Source of the DNA: Amoebophrya sp. AT5.2
Lineage: Eukaryota > Sar > Dinophyceae > Syndiniales > Amoebophryaceae
NCBI GenBank assembly: GCA_005223375.1
Contig: RXOD01004648.1
Coordinates: forward strand, 1 to 19,559
Direction: 5' to 3'
Length of the DNA stretch: 19,559 nt
Shown piece by piece: positions 8,399-16,697 of this stretch. Position 1 is the first letter of the stretch. Each line of letters opens with the position of its first letter. A program made the position numbers and the translations under genes. Under the pieces are notes generated by a model. The model saw only the letters and a list, made by a program, of their open reading frames with translations. It ran no database searches and had not been told where the DNA came from.

Positions 8399-10867
8399 TT
8401 ACGTCAAGAACTCCCGCACTTTCCCTTCCGCCTCGTCGTCCACTGCTTTCATCACTTTCGACGCCCAGCTGGTGAAAACCTCCCCCGCTTTGCTCTTTAT
8501 CGACCACTGGATCTTGAAGCCCACGCCGGTCTTCGCTTCTCTGACCAGACTCACCCGGACCGCCCACCCCTTGGCGGCGCCGTTCTTCACTTCCTCGCAC
8601 TTCGTCCACGCGCACCCGGCCTTCAGCAGTTTTGCGTCCGTCATCAGCTCGTAGTGCTTGTCGGTGAGGTGCTTCACGAGGCCAGCGTACGAGGTGTACC
8701 CAACCTCGCGTGCGTGCTTGTCTTTGCAGCCGTCGACGGGACACCGGAACTTTTTTTGGCTCAGCAAGTCGCGCTCCTGCTGCGACAGATCCTCCTCCGC
8801 GACCACGAGCGCCGCGTTTGTCCCCCCTTCAGAACTCTTCCGCTTCATCTTATTCGCGCCGCGCTTCGCCGCGGGTTTCTTGCCAGGAGCGACCGCAGCC
8901 TTGGGCGCCTTCTTGCCGTTGCTACCGGCTGCGGCTACTTTAGAACTGGAGGCAGCGTTTGCATGCGCAGGCTCGCCGTCACCCTCGGGCTCAAGGCCAT
9001 TCGCACCTTCGTCCCCGTTCTCACCAAAGAGCTCCTCGCCGAGGTCGGCATCGTCGAGTTCAAGGCGGTTGTCGCCGTTCTTTCTTCGGTTCTTCATTCT
9101 CGTCTTTGTTCCGCCCGAGCCCAGCGCGCTCGATCCAACTAGCCCACCCGCAATGTTCTCCTCGCCCCCATCTTCGTCTTCCCCCTCGGCTGGCAATAGG
9201 GGCTGTCGCTTGTTGCTGGTTTTGCTCGACCTTGCGCCCCCAAGCATCTCCATGTCGCCCTGTTCACCTGGCGCGTCCCCGCTCGCAAAATTCTGTGACG
9301 CTGCTGCTGCCGCTGCTGCAGCAGGATCTCCTTCTCCGCCGTGCTCAGCTTCGTCTGCTACTTCCATCTCAACGTCGACGTCGCCGGCAACCGCAGCCCC
9401 ATCGTCGGCAAGTTCAGCGTCTTCGTCGTCCTCATGATTCGCGCCAAAGTGCTCGCCATCGACTTCCATCCTGTCGCAATCGAGAATTTCTGCATCCAGC
9501 CGCGTCGCAGGTGCAGCCTCGACTTCAATTTCGACATCACCTGGGCCTGGCGCGCTTGCGCGGTGGTCTACTACTTCTTCCCCTCCCGGGGCCGCTTCCA
9601 TGCCGCTCTCTGCGCGTCCCGCATCGTCTTCCGGCTCTGCGACGGCAGCGTCCTCGCCTGCCGGATGTCCTTCAAGTAGAGACCCCTCGACTTTTGACTC
9701 GGCGGCCAAGCTCTCGTAGTCATTCATCATCGGGTCGGCAGCTGGCGTCGGGTGGAAGTTCGAGTCGTCGTCCGCGCTTGGGTGCGGCGGGCTCGGTTTC
9801 GGCACCGCGGGCGGTGCCAAGTCGAGGTGGAGGGAGCCACCGATAACCGGCTCCGCGTCTACGTCTTCGGCGCCGCTTTCGAGATCGATTACGACCGGCG
9901 CCGCGCGGTCCGCTTGAGGTTCTTCGTGCCCGCCGGAGCCACGGCTTGCGACGTTCAGCTCCACTCCCGCCGGCTGCGAGAAGTCCCGGCCAGGGCTCAG
10001 AACATCCGCCATTGCTGCACACTCGCCAGGAACGTCCTCGTCCGCGTTTTTCTCCACCTGGTTCTCGGTAGAGCCTCCGGTAGCGGGGACCGCGGCTCCG
10101 GCAGGTGAAATCATACTCACCAATCTTTCCGTAGAATTTGCGCAGCTGACGAAATCGCTACTGTGGTTTTTGCTTACGTTTGCCGCCCCTTCGTCTTGCG
10201 GCACCGGACCTTCCGCTCTCTCTACAAATGTTTCCGCGACTTGTCTCTTCTCCTCCACCTGCGAAAACAGCAGCAATTCCACCAGTCTCCGGTCCTCTAT
10301 CGTCGTTTTCCCGTTCTTTTCCTTCTCCTTGCACTCCCTGTCCGCTGCCCACGCAGACCCCTCCTCCATTTTCGCCAGGGCGTCCGTCCATTCCAATTTC
10401 TCCCTCGAATGCCGTCCCTGGAAGAAGGCGTTCGGCTCAGTGTAGTTGCCCTCGCGGTCCATCGGACCCTTGAAGCAGCGAAACACGTCCTCCACCTTCT
10501 CCACCTTCTGCAGCCCGCGAAGGACTGTCGCCCAAGTCTTTTGCGGCTCAAAAACAAGTTTCTGCTGCCTCACGTCCTTCGCTGGATTGCGAGTTTCGTC
10601 GGGATCGACGTAGTTGATGAGAAGGATCCGGCTACGGCTTGTTTTCGCTGCCAGGGCGGAGCTCTGTTGGGGAACGACGCTGGCACCACTAACGGAGGAG
10701 CACACACGAACACCGGAACTGGAGCTGGACGGCGCTTGCTTACGGCTCTCGCTGGAAACCTGCTGCTCGGCCGATTTCGAATTCGTTTGAAGGGGGGCGT
10801 CGAGCTGCGAAGACGGGCGCGCAGCCTGCTGCGACGGGTGCGCCTCGTCAGACAACGCGGGTGGCAT
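8399..10867 (-). CDS. Acidic C2H2 zinc-finger protein, 822 residues
   Basis: A single uninterrupted frame from the ATG at 10867 to the TAA at 8399. Residues 1-75 are S/Q/P-rich. Residues about 78-225 form a charged, probably folded region starting RILLINYVDPDE, with no family I recognise. Residues about 250-640 are strongly acidic and low in complexity, including a run of alanines encoded near 9301-9325 and MEVDGE motifs. A basic stretch at about 655-678 (KKPAAKRG, KMKRKSS) looks like a nuclear localisation signal. One C2H2-type finger follows: C709, C714, H733, H738 (C-x4-C-x18-H-x4-H). A CAWTKC pair at 752-757 might add a second metal site. The C-terminus (GFKIQWSIKSKAGE) could form a small beta structure. 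A nuclear nucleic-acid-binding or chromatin role is inferred from composition only. Confidence 0.75.
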   Translation of the reverse strand: MPPALSDEAHPSQQAARPSSQLDAPLQTNSKSAEQQVSSESRKQAPSSSSSGVRVCSSVSGASVVPQQSSALAAKTSRSRILLINYVDPDETRNPAKDVRQQKLVFEPQKTWATVLRGLQKVEKVEDVFRCFKGPMDREGNYTEPNAFFQGRHSREKLEWTDALAKMEEGSAWAADRECKEKEKNGKTTIEDRRLVELLLFSQVEEKRQVAETFVERAEGPVPQDEGAANVSKNHSSDFVSCANSTERLVSMISPAGAAVPATGGSTENQVEKNADEDVPGECAAMADVLSPGRDFSQPAGVELNVASRGSGGHEEPQADRAAPVVIDLESGAEDVDAEPVIGGSLHLDLAPPAVPKPSPPHPSADDDSNFHPTPAADPMMNDYESLAAESKVEGSLLEGHPAGEDAAVAEPEDDAGRAESGMEAAPGGEEVVDHRASAPGPGDVEIEVEAAPATRLDAEILDCDRMEVDGEHFGANHEDDEDAELADDGAAVAGDVDVEMEVADEAEHGGEGDPAAAAAAAASQNFASGDAPGEQGDMEMLGGARSSKTSNKRQPLLPAEGEDEDGGEENIAGGLVGSSALGSGGTKTRMKNRRKNGDNRLELDDADLGEELFGENGDEGANGLEPEGDGEPAHANAASSSKVAAAGSNGKKAPKAAVAPGKKPAAKRGANKMKRKSSEGGTNAALVVAEEDLSQQERDLLSQKKFRCPVDGCKDKHAREVGYTSYAGLVKHLTDKHYELMTDAKLLKAGCAWTKCEEVKNGAAKGWAVRVSLVREAKTGVGFKIQWSIKSKAGEVFTSWASKVMKAVDDEAEGKVREFLT

Positions 10868-11759
10868 CTTTCCGACAGAATGGAGACTGAATGAATACTC
10901 TGGATCGGCTGGAGAGAACTAACAAGCGGAATAAAGATGATTTGAAATACCAATGGTAACTCACGAAACTAGCTACTCAGTTCTACATTCTTTGATACCG
11001 GCGTGTGCCGCTGCCTAGAGTTGTCCGTTGCTATGTACTATCGTCAAAGTAGAATGGGGTTGGCAGACATGCTCGGCTTTTTTCGGATTCCTGCTGTTCG
11101 TCGTGCGTGTCATGTGGTCGAAACGATGGTTATTGTCGTCGATAATACAAAAAAGCGCTCACAGATCGATAACTCCTCCGTCATCCTTCGCCAAGGCTTC
11201 GTCTCCAAAAGGGATCTCTATTTGTGATCGGTTGCGATCCGGCTTTTCTTCCACCAAGTCCGAACTCGCTTGTTCTTTCAGAAGAGCTCCTGCTCGCGCC
11301 GCGAAAGATGAGAAGTGTGACCAGATTGATTGTGTGCTTGCCAGGAATCGTTGACGACAGCGACATGCACATGCTCTTGGAGCTCGGCACAGTAACTTAT
11401 AGCAGCGCCCACGCTGATGCGCGCAACAAACGTTATCTGGCCTTGGTGGGTCACCCGTGTGCAATGCACAAAAATCTTCCAGCACAGCGGTGTGACATCA
11501 GTGCATTTTCTCCTTCAACCTAAATTCTATCGCGCCCGAAACCTGTATCAACCTAATCACGACAAGGGCGGCGAGTGACGGTATTTGATATCTCCACCCG
11601 TCGCTGAAGACAATCTTCCACGCCGAGCAGGCAGCATTAAAATTTTATCCACTTTGCGCAGCAAAAACCAATAGATTTATAAAATGAAACAAAATCATCT
11701 AAAGTCCAGCACTCGACAACGTTCGTCGATTGATTTCCTTTTCATCCTCCAGACCCGCC
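10868..11759. other. 0.9 kb spacer with one doubtful reading frame
   Basis: This holds the 5' region of the C2H2 gene and the 3' region of the small-protein gene. Apart from the weak minus-strand frame at 11159-11485, listed separately, I see nothing. Confidence 0.5.
11159..11485 (-). CDS. Doubtful small protein or terminal exon
   Basis: An open minus-strand frame of 108 codons. Its last 40 or so residues (LLKEQASSDLVEEKPDRN... ending GGVIDL) have the balanced acidic/basic make-up of real coding sequence. The earlier part is cysteine/arginine-rich and looks like spacer or intron. A possible acceptor, GCGCGAGCAG, precedes the good part at about 11286. Overlapping frames on both strands are also open here, so strand and extent are uncertain. 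No family recognised. Confidence 0.25.
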   Translation of the reverse strand: MLEDFCALHTGDPPRPDNVCCAHQRGRCYKLLCRAPRACACRCRQRFLASTQSIWSHFSSFAARAGALLKEQASSDLVEEKPDRNRSQIEIPFGDEALAKDDGGVIDL

Positions 11760-12276
11760 TCACTTCGCCTCCACCTTCTCCTTGTTTTCCGTCGACGATC
11801 CGGAGCCCGACGTTGTGGTTGCCCCCTCATGATCCACATCCATGTTACTCGAGCCGGTCGTGCCCGCCAGCAACTCCTGCACTCGCTCCTGGGCGAACTG
11901 CCTCCACTCCTTCCTTTCCGCGTCGGCGAGTTTTTGTATCTCTGGCGGCAACACCGGACGCTCCTTCGCCGCCTTGCGCTGCGGGAGCTGCTGCGGTGGT
12001 GCGGAAGAACCTTGCACATTAGATGCATGTATTTTGTTCTTTTGCGATTTACGCCTCGATTTTCAAGCCTACTTTCTTCACCGAAATTTTGGCTTACTTG
12101 CAGCTAAGAAAGCTACCTTTTTCCTCCACGTGCCCGTCGGAATACGGGCAGAGGTCTGCTGGTGCAGCGCCGAGCATGTCCGCACGCTCCTTCTTCGAGC
12201 TACGCGTCTGCAGAGGCTCCTTCGGCAGCTGGCTCAGGTACTCAGCTTCGGCTAGCTCGGCGGCGGTCGAATTCAT
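11760..12276 (-). CDS. Small charged protein of unknown function, two exons
   Basis: Exons 12276-12117 and 12010-11760 join to 136 residues. The ATG at 12276 is the first in frame. The first exon gives an alanine/glutamate-rich start (AELAEAEYLSQLPKEP) and a CPYSDGH segment. The second gives SSAPPQQLPQ, a predicted helix PPEIQKLADAERKEWRQFAQ, then an acidic, S/T/G-rich tail with MDVDHEG. The splice is phase 1 and rebuilds EEKGSSAPP. I do not recognise a family. The helix rich in E, K, R and Q suggests a protein-binding segment. It lies between the metacaspase-like gene and the C2H2 gene. An upstream exon cannot be excluded. Confidence 0.55.
12011..12116 (-). other. Intron of small-protein gene (106 bases)
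   Basis: Reads AAAAAG|GTAGCT ... TGTGCAAG|GTTCTT, phase 1, with AAGGT repeated at both ends. A second good donor, GCAA|GTAAGC, lies 21 bases downstream but does not keep frame with this acceptor. Confidence 0.7.
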
Positions 12277-12626
12277 GCTCTGCCCCACGACTAGAACTAT
12301 CCAAATCCTCTAGGAAACTGAAGATGAAATTGAAATCCATAATACATTCCCTCGCAATGCTTGCGGGGGGGGGTGCACGACTTGATTTGAAAGTGCCGAC
12401 ATCTTTCTTGACTAGTGAGTCTCTGTAGGGTCTTTACTTGTTGCAGCTTTGGCGATTGTTGCCGCGGTGTTAAGCCTCATACATTGTAGTTGCTGTGTTT
12501 GGACCGATCCGCTCAATTTGAACCGCCCTTCTCGTGTGCGAACAGCTTACTGAACACCTCCAACTACATCCTCGCAACACACATTTCTATCACAGATCGG
12601 AAGGTACATCTCCGTTATTTGATGCT
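12277..12626. other. 350-base spacer
   Basis: Between the stop of the metacaspase-like gene and the small-protein start. It contains a run of nine G at about 12365-12373. No gene or clear exon is seen. Confidence 0.5.
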
Positions 12627-14880
12627 TCACTGCAACACGACGCCGAGCCTGCCCGGCGCGCCAAGTCTGGCGCTACCAATGGAGGCAGCGCCGAATGCAG
12701 ACGGTCTATTCGCAGAAGGCAGCTGGACCATAGGGGGGAAGGCCAGCGGCGCCATTTGGAAAATAGGTTTGCTCGGCTGAAAACTGATTGGGTGTGCCGG
12801 TGACCCGCTCGCGGTCACACTCGAAGGCGCTGTCGGCACTGTACTTGAAGCCAAACCCGATGCTGAAGAAGTGGCTGCAATGGTAGAAGCTGTCGCTACG
12901 GGTGATCTACTTCCCTCTGGTTTAGCAACTGGGACTGGCGCACGTCCCAGACTCCCCAGGTCGATGTCCATCCGCCTCTCGCCTCCGTTCGCGCTCCTCG
13001 CTGACGACGCGGATACTGCCCTTTCAACAGTTTGCTGGGCCTGCTGCGGAGGTTCGAAGTCGAAAATCGATGTCGTCGGGAAGAACGACGTTGGGAGCAC
13101 AGAGGATCTCGTTCCCAGGGTGGCGCGCTCCGCCGGAATGTCCATAGACTCTTCTGCGGAAGACTGCTGTGGGGTGGTAGTTGTAGATATTGATGTACGT
13201 AACTTATTGGATTCGCGTTGCCCGTCGTCCTTTAACGTTGAACCTACGTAAAAAATCAGCCAGGCCGTCGTGAGCTCAACCTTCGTCGAGCTCGATATCG
13301 AGTCGAGTAAACTTACTAGACAGAGTCCCTACCTCGTCCATCGCAGACTCCGACTTTCGCGTTTCGCCGCCACGGCCGTCTTGCGGCGTCGCGCAGCCTC
13401 CATCTCCATGCTCTCCGCTACCTTCTTTCACAGCATCAGAATTCTGCGCGTTTCCGACCCAGGCGAAGAACTTCACCACACGATCCGCGATGCTATCGCT
13501 GCGATGATCAAACGCGGTGCCCCCACCAACTCCTGAAGCCTCTCTAATTTTCCGCACCTCCCCATCCGGGCCCCCCGCTGCTCGCGGGAAGAAGCGCAGC
13601 AGCCGCTCCCGCATCGCCGGCGGCAGGTCCTCAGGTAGGTGCTCCGGAATCCGCAGCGGCAGCAAGACCCCCGCCTTCTCCGGGCAGCAGTACGGCTGCG
13701 TGCAACTGAGTGCTGGCCGCTGATCCAGCGACGGAAGAATCCGCCCCCGCACCTCCGTCTCCATGATCACTTCCACCGTCCGCAGCAGCTCCGCGTGCGT
13801 CCCCCGACACGCCCCCGGCACGGTCTGCGGCTGCCCGAACACCTGGTTCTCCGCGCAGTACCGCTCCAGTGCCCTCACCAGGCAGTACGTGAACACGCCG
13901 TGCTCCCGCTGCACGTCCTCGAAGAACAGCTCGACGGCCGTTTGGCCCGGCTGCGAGGCGGCCAGCGAAAACACCATGGGTGCGGCGCGGCGTAGCGCCG
14001 CACTCGGCACGGAGGAACCCACGCTCCGCCCCGGGTTTTCGAAGCCGCAGAACTTTTCGTCGAAGGCGATCTCCAGCTTCTTCACGTACTTCTGCTTCAC
14101 CTTCAGCTTTTCCCCATTTCGCAGAAGGTGGTCGTTGTACCAGACGCGGCTGTCGTGGAAAACCTCCTGCACGCGCTGCTCGGCGTAGCCCACCGGCACA
14201 AGGCCGCACAAAGCGGACTTCTGCGTCTTCGTTAGCCGCTTCGACGCAGAGGACGAGGCAGAGGAACCCGAGCCGCTGCCGCAGGAGGAGGCCCCGCAAC
14301 TATAGTTTTGCAAGGTCTGGGGGCCGAAGCCGTTGTGTCCTTTGCGCGTGCCCTCACGATCGGTCGCATCACGGTCGAGCAGGCTGCCGCCCCCGTCGCA
14401 ATCCAGAAACACGTGCACGTGCGCGCCGGGGCAGACGTTCGTGACGAGGTCGTGCACCTCGCTCAGCAGAATGCCGGCCTCCCGGAGGTCCGGGTCGGTG
14501 GCGAGCAGCGCCTCGTGCAGGCCCTCGTTCTCGAAGCCGGTCGCGTTGTCGATCTGGGCGCCAAAACCGCTGAAGAAGAACACCAGCACATCGTCCGGCT
14601 TGGCGTTCGCGACCAGCCAGCGCAGGTGCGTGAGGACGTTGGCGCGGGTGGGGACGGTCTCCGGGTCCGGATTCCAGGCGTTGCGCTTGGTTCCAGGGGC
14701 CCTCTTCACGTCGTGGTCGTGCAAAACGCGGATCTCCTGGAACCGAAACTTGTCCTTAAGAAGGCTGGCGAACCAGAACGCGTCCGCGCACGCGCCGGCG
14801 AGATGCTGGGTGCGCATGGGGTAGTTGCAGCCGACGCAAAGTGCGCGAGCGATGGACGGCGGGGCGCGGAGCTGCGTCAT
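12627..14880 (-). CDS. Metacaspase-like protein without catalytic residues (pseudo-metacaspase), two exons
   Basis: Exons 14880-13281 and 13243-12627 give 738 residues from the ATG at 14880. Residues 10-170 follow the metacaspase (C14/caspase-fold) p20 unit in order: RALCVGCNYP, the L-x-G-A-C-A-D-A segment, a VLHDHD strand, PTRANVLTHLRWLV, VLVFFFSGFGAQID, the EALLATD strand, ILLSEVHDLV and VHVFLDCDGGGSLLD. The catalytic histidine of the usual S-G-H-G is F106, and the catalytic cysteine of the usual D-S-C-H-S-G is D162 with C161 one place early. After a G/S-rich linker and a basic insert (about 170-300), the p10-like part is kept: MVFSLAASQPGQTAVE at 302-317, GVFTYCLVRAL at 328-338, then QRPALSCTQPY. 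Residues 534-738 are S/A/P/T-rich and disordered. Proteolysis is therefore unlikely; a scaffold or regulator role is inferred. Confidence 0.85.
13244..13280 (-). other. 37-base intron of metacaspase-like gene
   Basis: Reads GAAG|GTTGAGC ... CTGATTTTTTACGTAG|GTTCAAC, phase 1, with AGGTT at both ends. A CTGAT branch-like motif sits directly before the T tract. If retained, the frame ends at a TGA two bases into the intron, leaving a 534-residue protein. Confidence 0.7.
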
Positions 14881-15033
14881 CGATTTGATGTTTGGCCTTT
14901 ATTTATACAGAATGATCTTCTGACGCGGCCCGGCCGTTTTGCCGATGACCCCTCCCTCTATTCGACGGAAAAATGCTCACACTGGTACCCCGCCCTGAAA
15001 GGAAAAATCACCTGACGTCGACCCATGTTTCTC

Positions 15034-15345
15034 TCATAGGGCCGCTGGCGCAAAGCACAGAAGAACCCATCTGTTCCCATCTTCAGGGGAGTCCAGCGCT
15101 CCGCGCATTCGCTGTTCCTTTTGTGCTTCTGTTCTGAGCATGCTCAGGTGCAAAGCCGCATGAAGACGCCGAGCTTTCGAGCGCCCAACAAGAAAGGTCA
15201 CTGCAAGTAAGTACGCGTGCTTCTCATCAGTTCGACGCTGATTCTGAGTGCCGATCCAGAAAGTTGGTGGGGCAAGAAAAAATGTTGTTTTTACGTGCCT
15301 CGAAAGGTAAGTTTGTCCAGGAGGCAAAGCAAGCGAAAAAAACAT
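15034..15345 (-). CDS. Doubtful 103-residue open frame
   Basis: Open from an ATG at 15345 to a stop at 15034. The second half (FLVGRSKARRLHAALHLSM, then a charged stretch) could form a helix, but there is no family match, no supporting splice partner, and composition is not clearly coding. It may be an exon or leader, or chance. Confidence 0.2.
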   Translation of the reverse strand: MFFSLALPPGQTYLSRHVKTTFFLAPPTFWIGTQNQRRTDEKHAYLLAVTFLVGRSKARRLHAALHLSMLRTEAQKEQRMRGALDSPEDGNRWVLLCFAPAAL

Positions 15346-15754
15346 TGGCGCTCAGAGTTCTTCGTGGTCAGACCCAACACCGATTTCCATCCACTGGGTA
15401 CCTCTACTCAAATCCCTACGAGATCTAATCTACCGCTCTTGAAGTAGATTGCAGCACTACTTCCTGAAGTCGTTTCTGCGAAGGTGGCCGCGCTTCGTTT
15501 GATACTTGGCCTAGATTATCTTTCTATCACGTACTTGACTACATTCACAATTGGTCGCTTGATGCTAGTACTTTGGGTACGCGCATAATGGAATACAGTT
15601 CGAGTTCCCGTGCTTTCCTACTAGCACACTCTCTGATTGGGGTTACTTGTTTCTAAATGCTACTCCCGGACGAACTAGAGAAAGAGAGTGCGGAGAAGAC
15701 TTTCCACCTGCTGGGAGAACCGTAGACAGGCTTCGTCGTTTGTCGCTTTAGTAC

Positions 15755-15838
15755 CACGTAATAATCACCTAATAATATATCACTCTGATAACCACTACCA
15801 CCTAATAATCATGGATAAACAACATAACCACCTAATAA
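15755..15838. repeat. AT-rich CAC(C/G)TAATAA repeat cluster
   Basis: CACCTAATAA occurs at 15766-15775, 15799-15808 and 15829-15838, spaced 33 and 30 bases, with a variant CACGTAATAA at 15755-15764. The stretch is much richer in A and T than the flanking genes. Confidence 0.8.
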
Positions 15839-16697
15839 AACTTTTTTCAGACTACACGCGATAAATATAAAAGTAGAAAGAGGACTCATCACCTTCGTCA
15901 TAGCGACGTTTATACGTCGAGAATTACCTCGTGCTTCTGTTGCAGAGTAGGAGTACGCTATTCTACCAGCACCACAGGAATGCATAAGTAGATGACGGGC
16001 AAAAGTAGTTCGACGGATGTTGTGGAAATCGCAAATATTGTATTGTTTGGATTTCAGGAGGTCGCTCAGACAGCGGCGGCGTTGTTTCACAATCAATCTG
16101 ACTGCTCAGCAACGACGCAGGACTTCATTCTTCGAAAGCCGGGCAAGTACGTTGCTACTGCTTGCTGACCTAAGGACATCACCTTAGCCTTAGCCGAGCA
16201 AGGACCCTGATAAGTGCCGGCGGTTTTCCAATTCGGAAACCCCTGCAGCCGCACCCGGAGTGACGAGGAGATGGACGAGGGCCAGTCTATTACAAACTCA
16301 AGACAATTTTCAAAAGTAGCTTTGAGTTTGTTGCTCTCAGAAGCAGTAATATAACAGCGCAACTATAACCCCAAGATAGTTTTTTCGTATTTCAATAGTG
16401 CCCGAGTAAGTAAGCGCAGTGCGGTGCCGCAGTGACGTCGGCGCGGCGGAGCGGAGGCGAACTATTGGCACGCGACTGCTACAACTACGGACACGAAAGT
16501 CATCACTAGTTCGCGGAACGAAGCATCAGCATCAACGTCAAGTATAGTAGAGGACTTAATAGAACTACGGGTAGTATACGTAAAGTCAAAACTTCAGCAA
16601 GGCTGCTACCGCCGCTCTTTCTCCCTTCCCCCCACGCGTGGGCTCCTCATCCTTTCCCCCGGAGAAATGGCTGCCGTTCGACGTATGCTTTTAGGCC

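Larger units (their letters stand above)
14881..16697. other. 1.8 kb spacer without convincing gene
   Basis: It should hold the 5' region of the metacaspase-like gene and the 3' end of the next gene. It has a weak minus-strand frame at 15034-15345, an AT-rich repeat cluster at 15755-15838, and two further short minus frames (15809-16096, 16093-16362) with no recognisable content. No RNA gene was seen. Confidence 0.5.

Noticed and set aside
8658..9846. Long plus-strand open frames (259 and 295 codons)
   Set aside because: They are antisense to the acidic, GC-rich part of the C2H2 gene. Their S/P/R/A-rich composition is what the complement of E/D/A/G codons produces.
13631..14299. Minus-strand frame of 222 codons
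   Set aside because: It lies within the metacaspase-like exon in another frame. The exon's own frame carries the conserved p20/p10 motifs.
14900..14907. TATAAATA on the minus strand just before the metacaspase-like ATG
   Set aside because: It is only 20-27 bases from the ATG, so a TATA-driven start would fall at or after the start codon. It also contains AATAAA and may be chance in a short AT-rich patch.
15809..16362. Two short minus-strand frames (95 and 89 codons)
   Set aside because: No family, no splice partners found, composition not clearly coding, and the first overlaps the AT-rich repeats.
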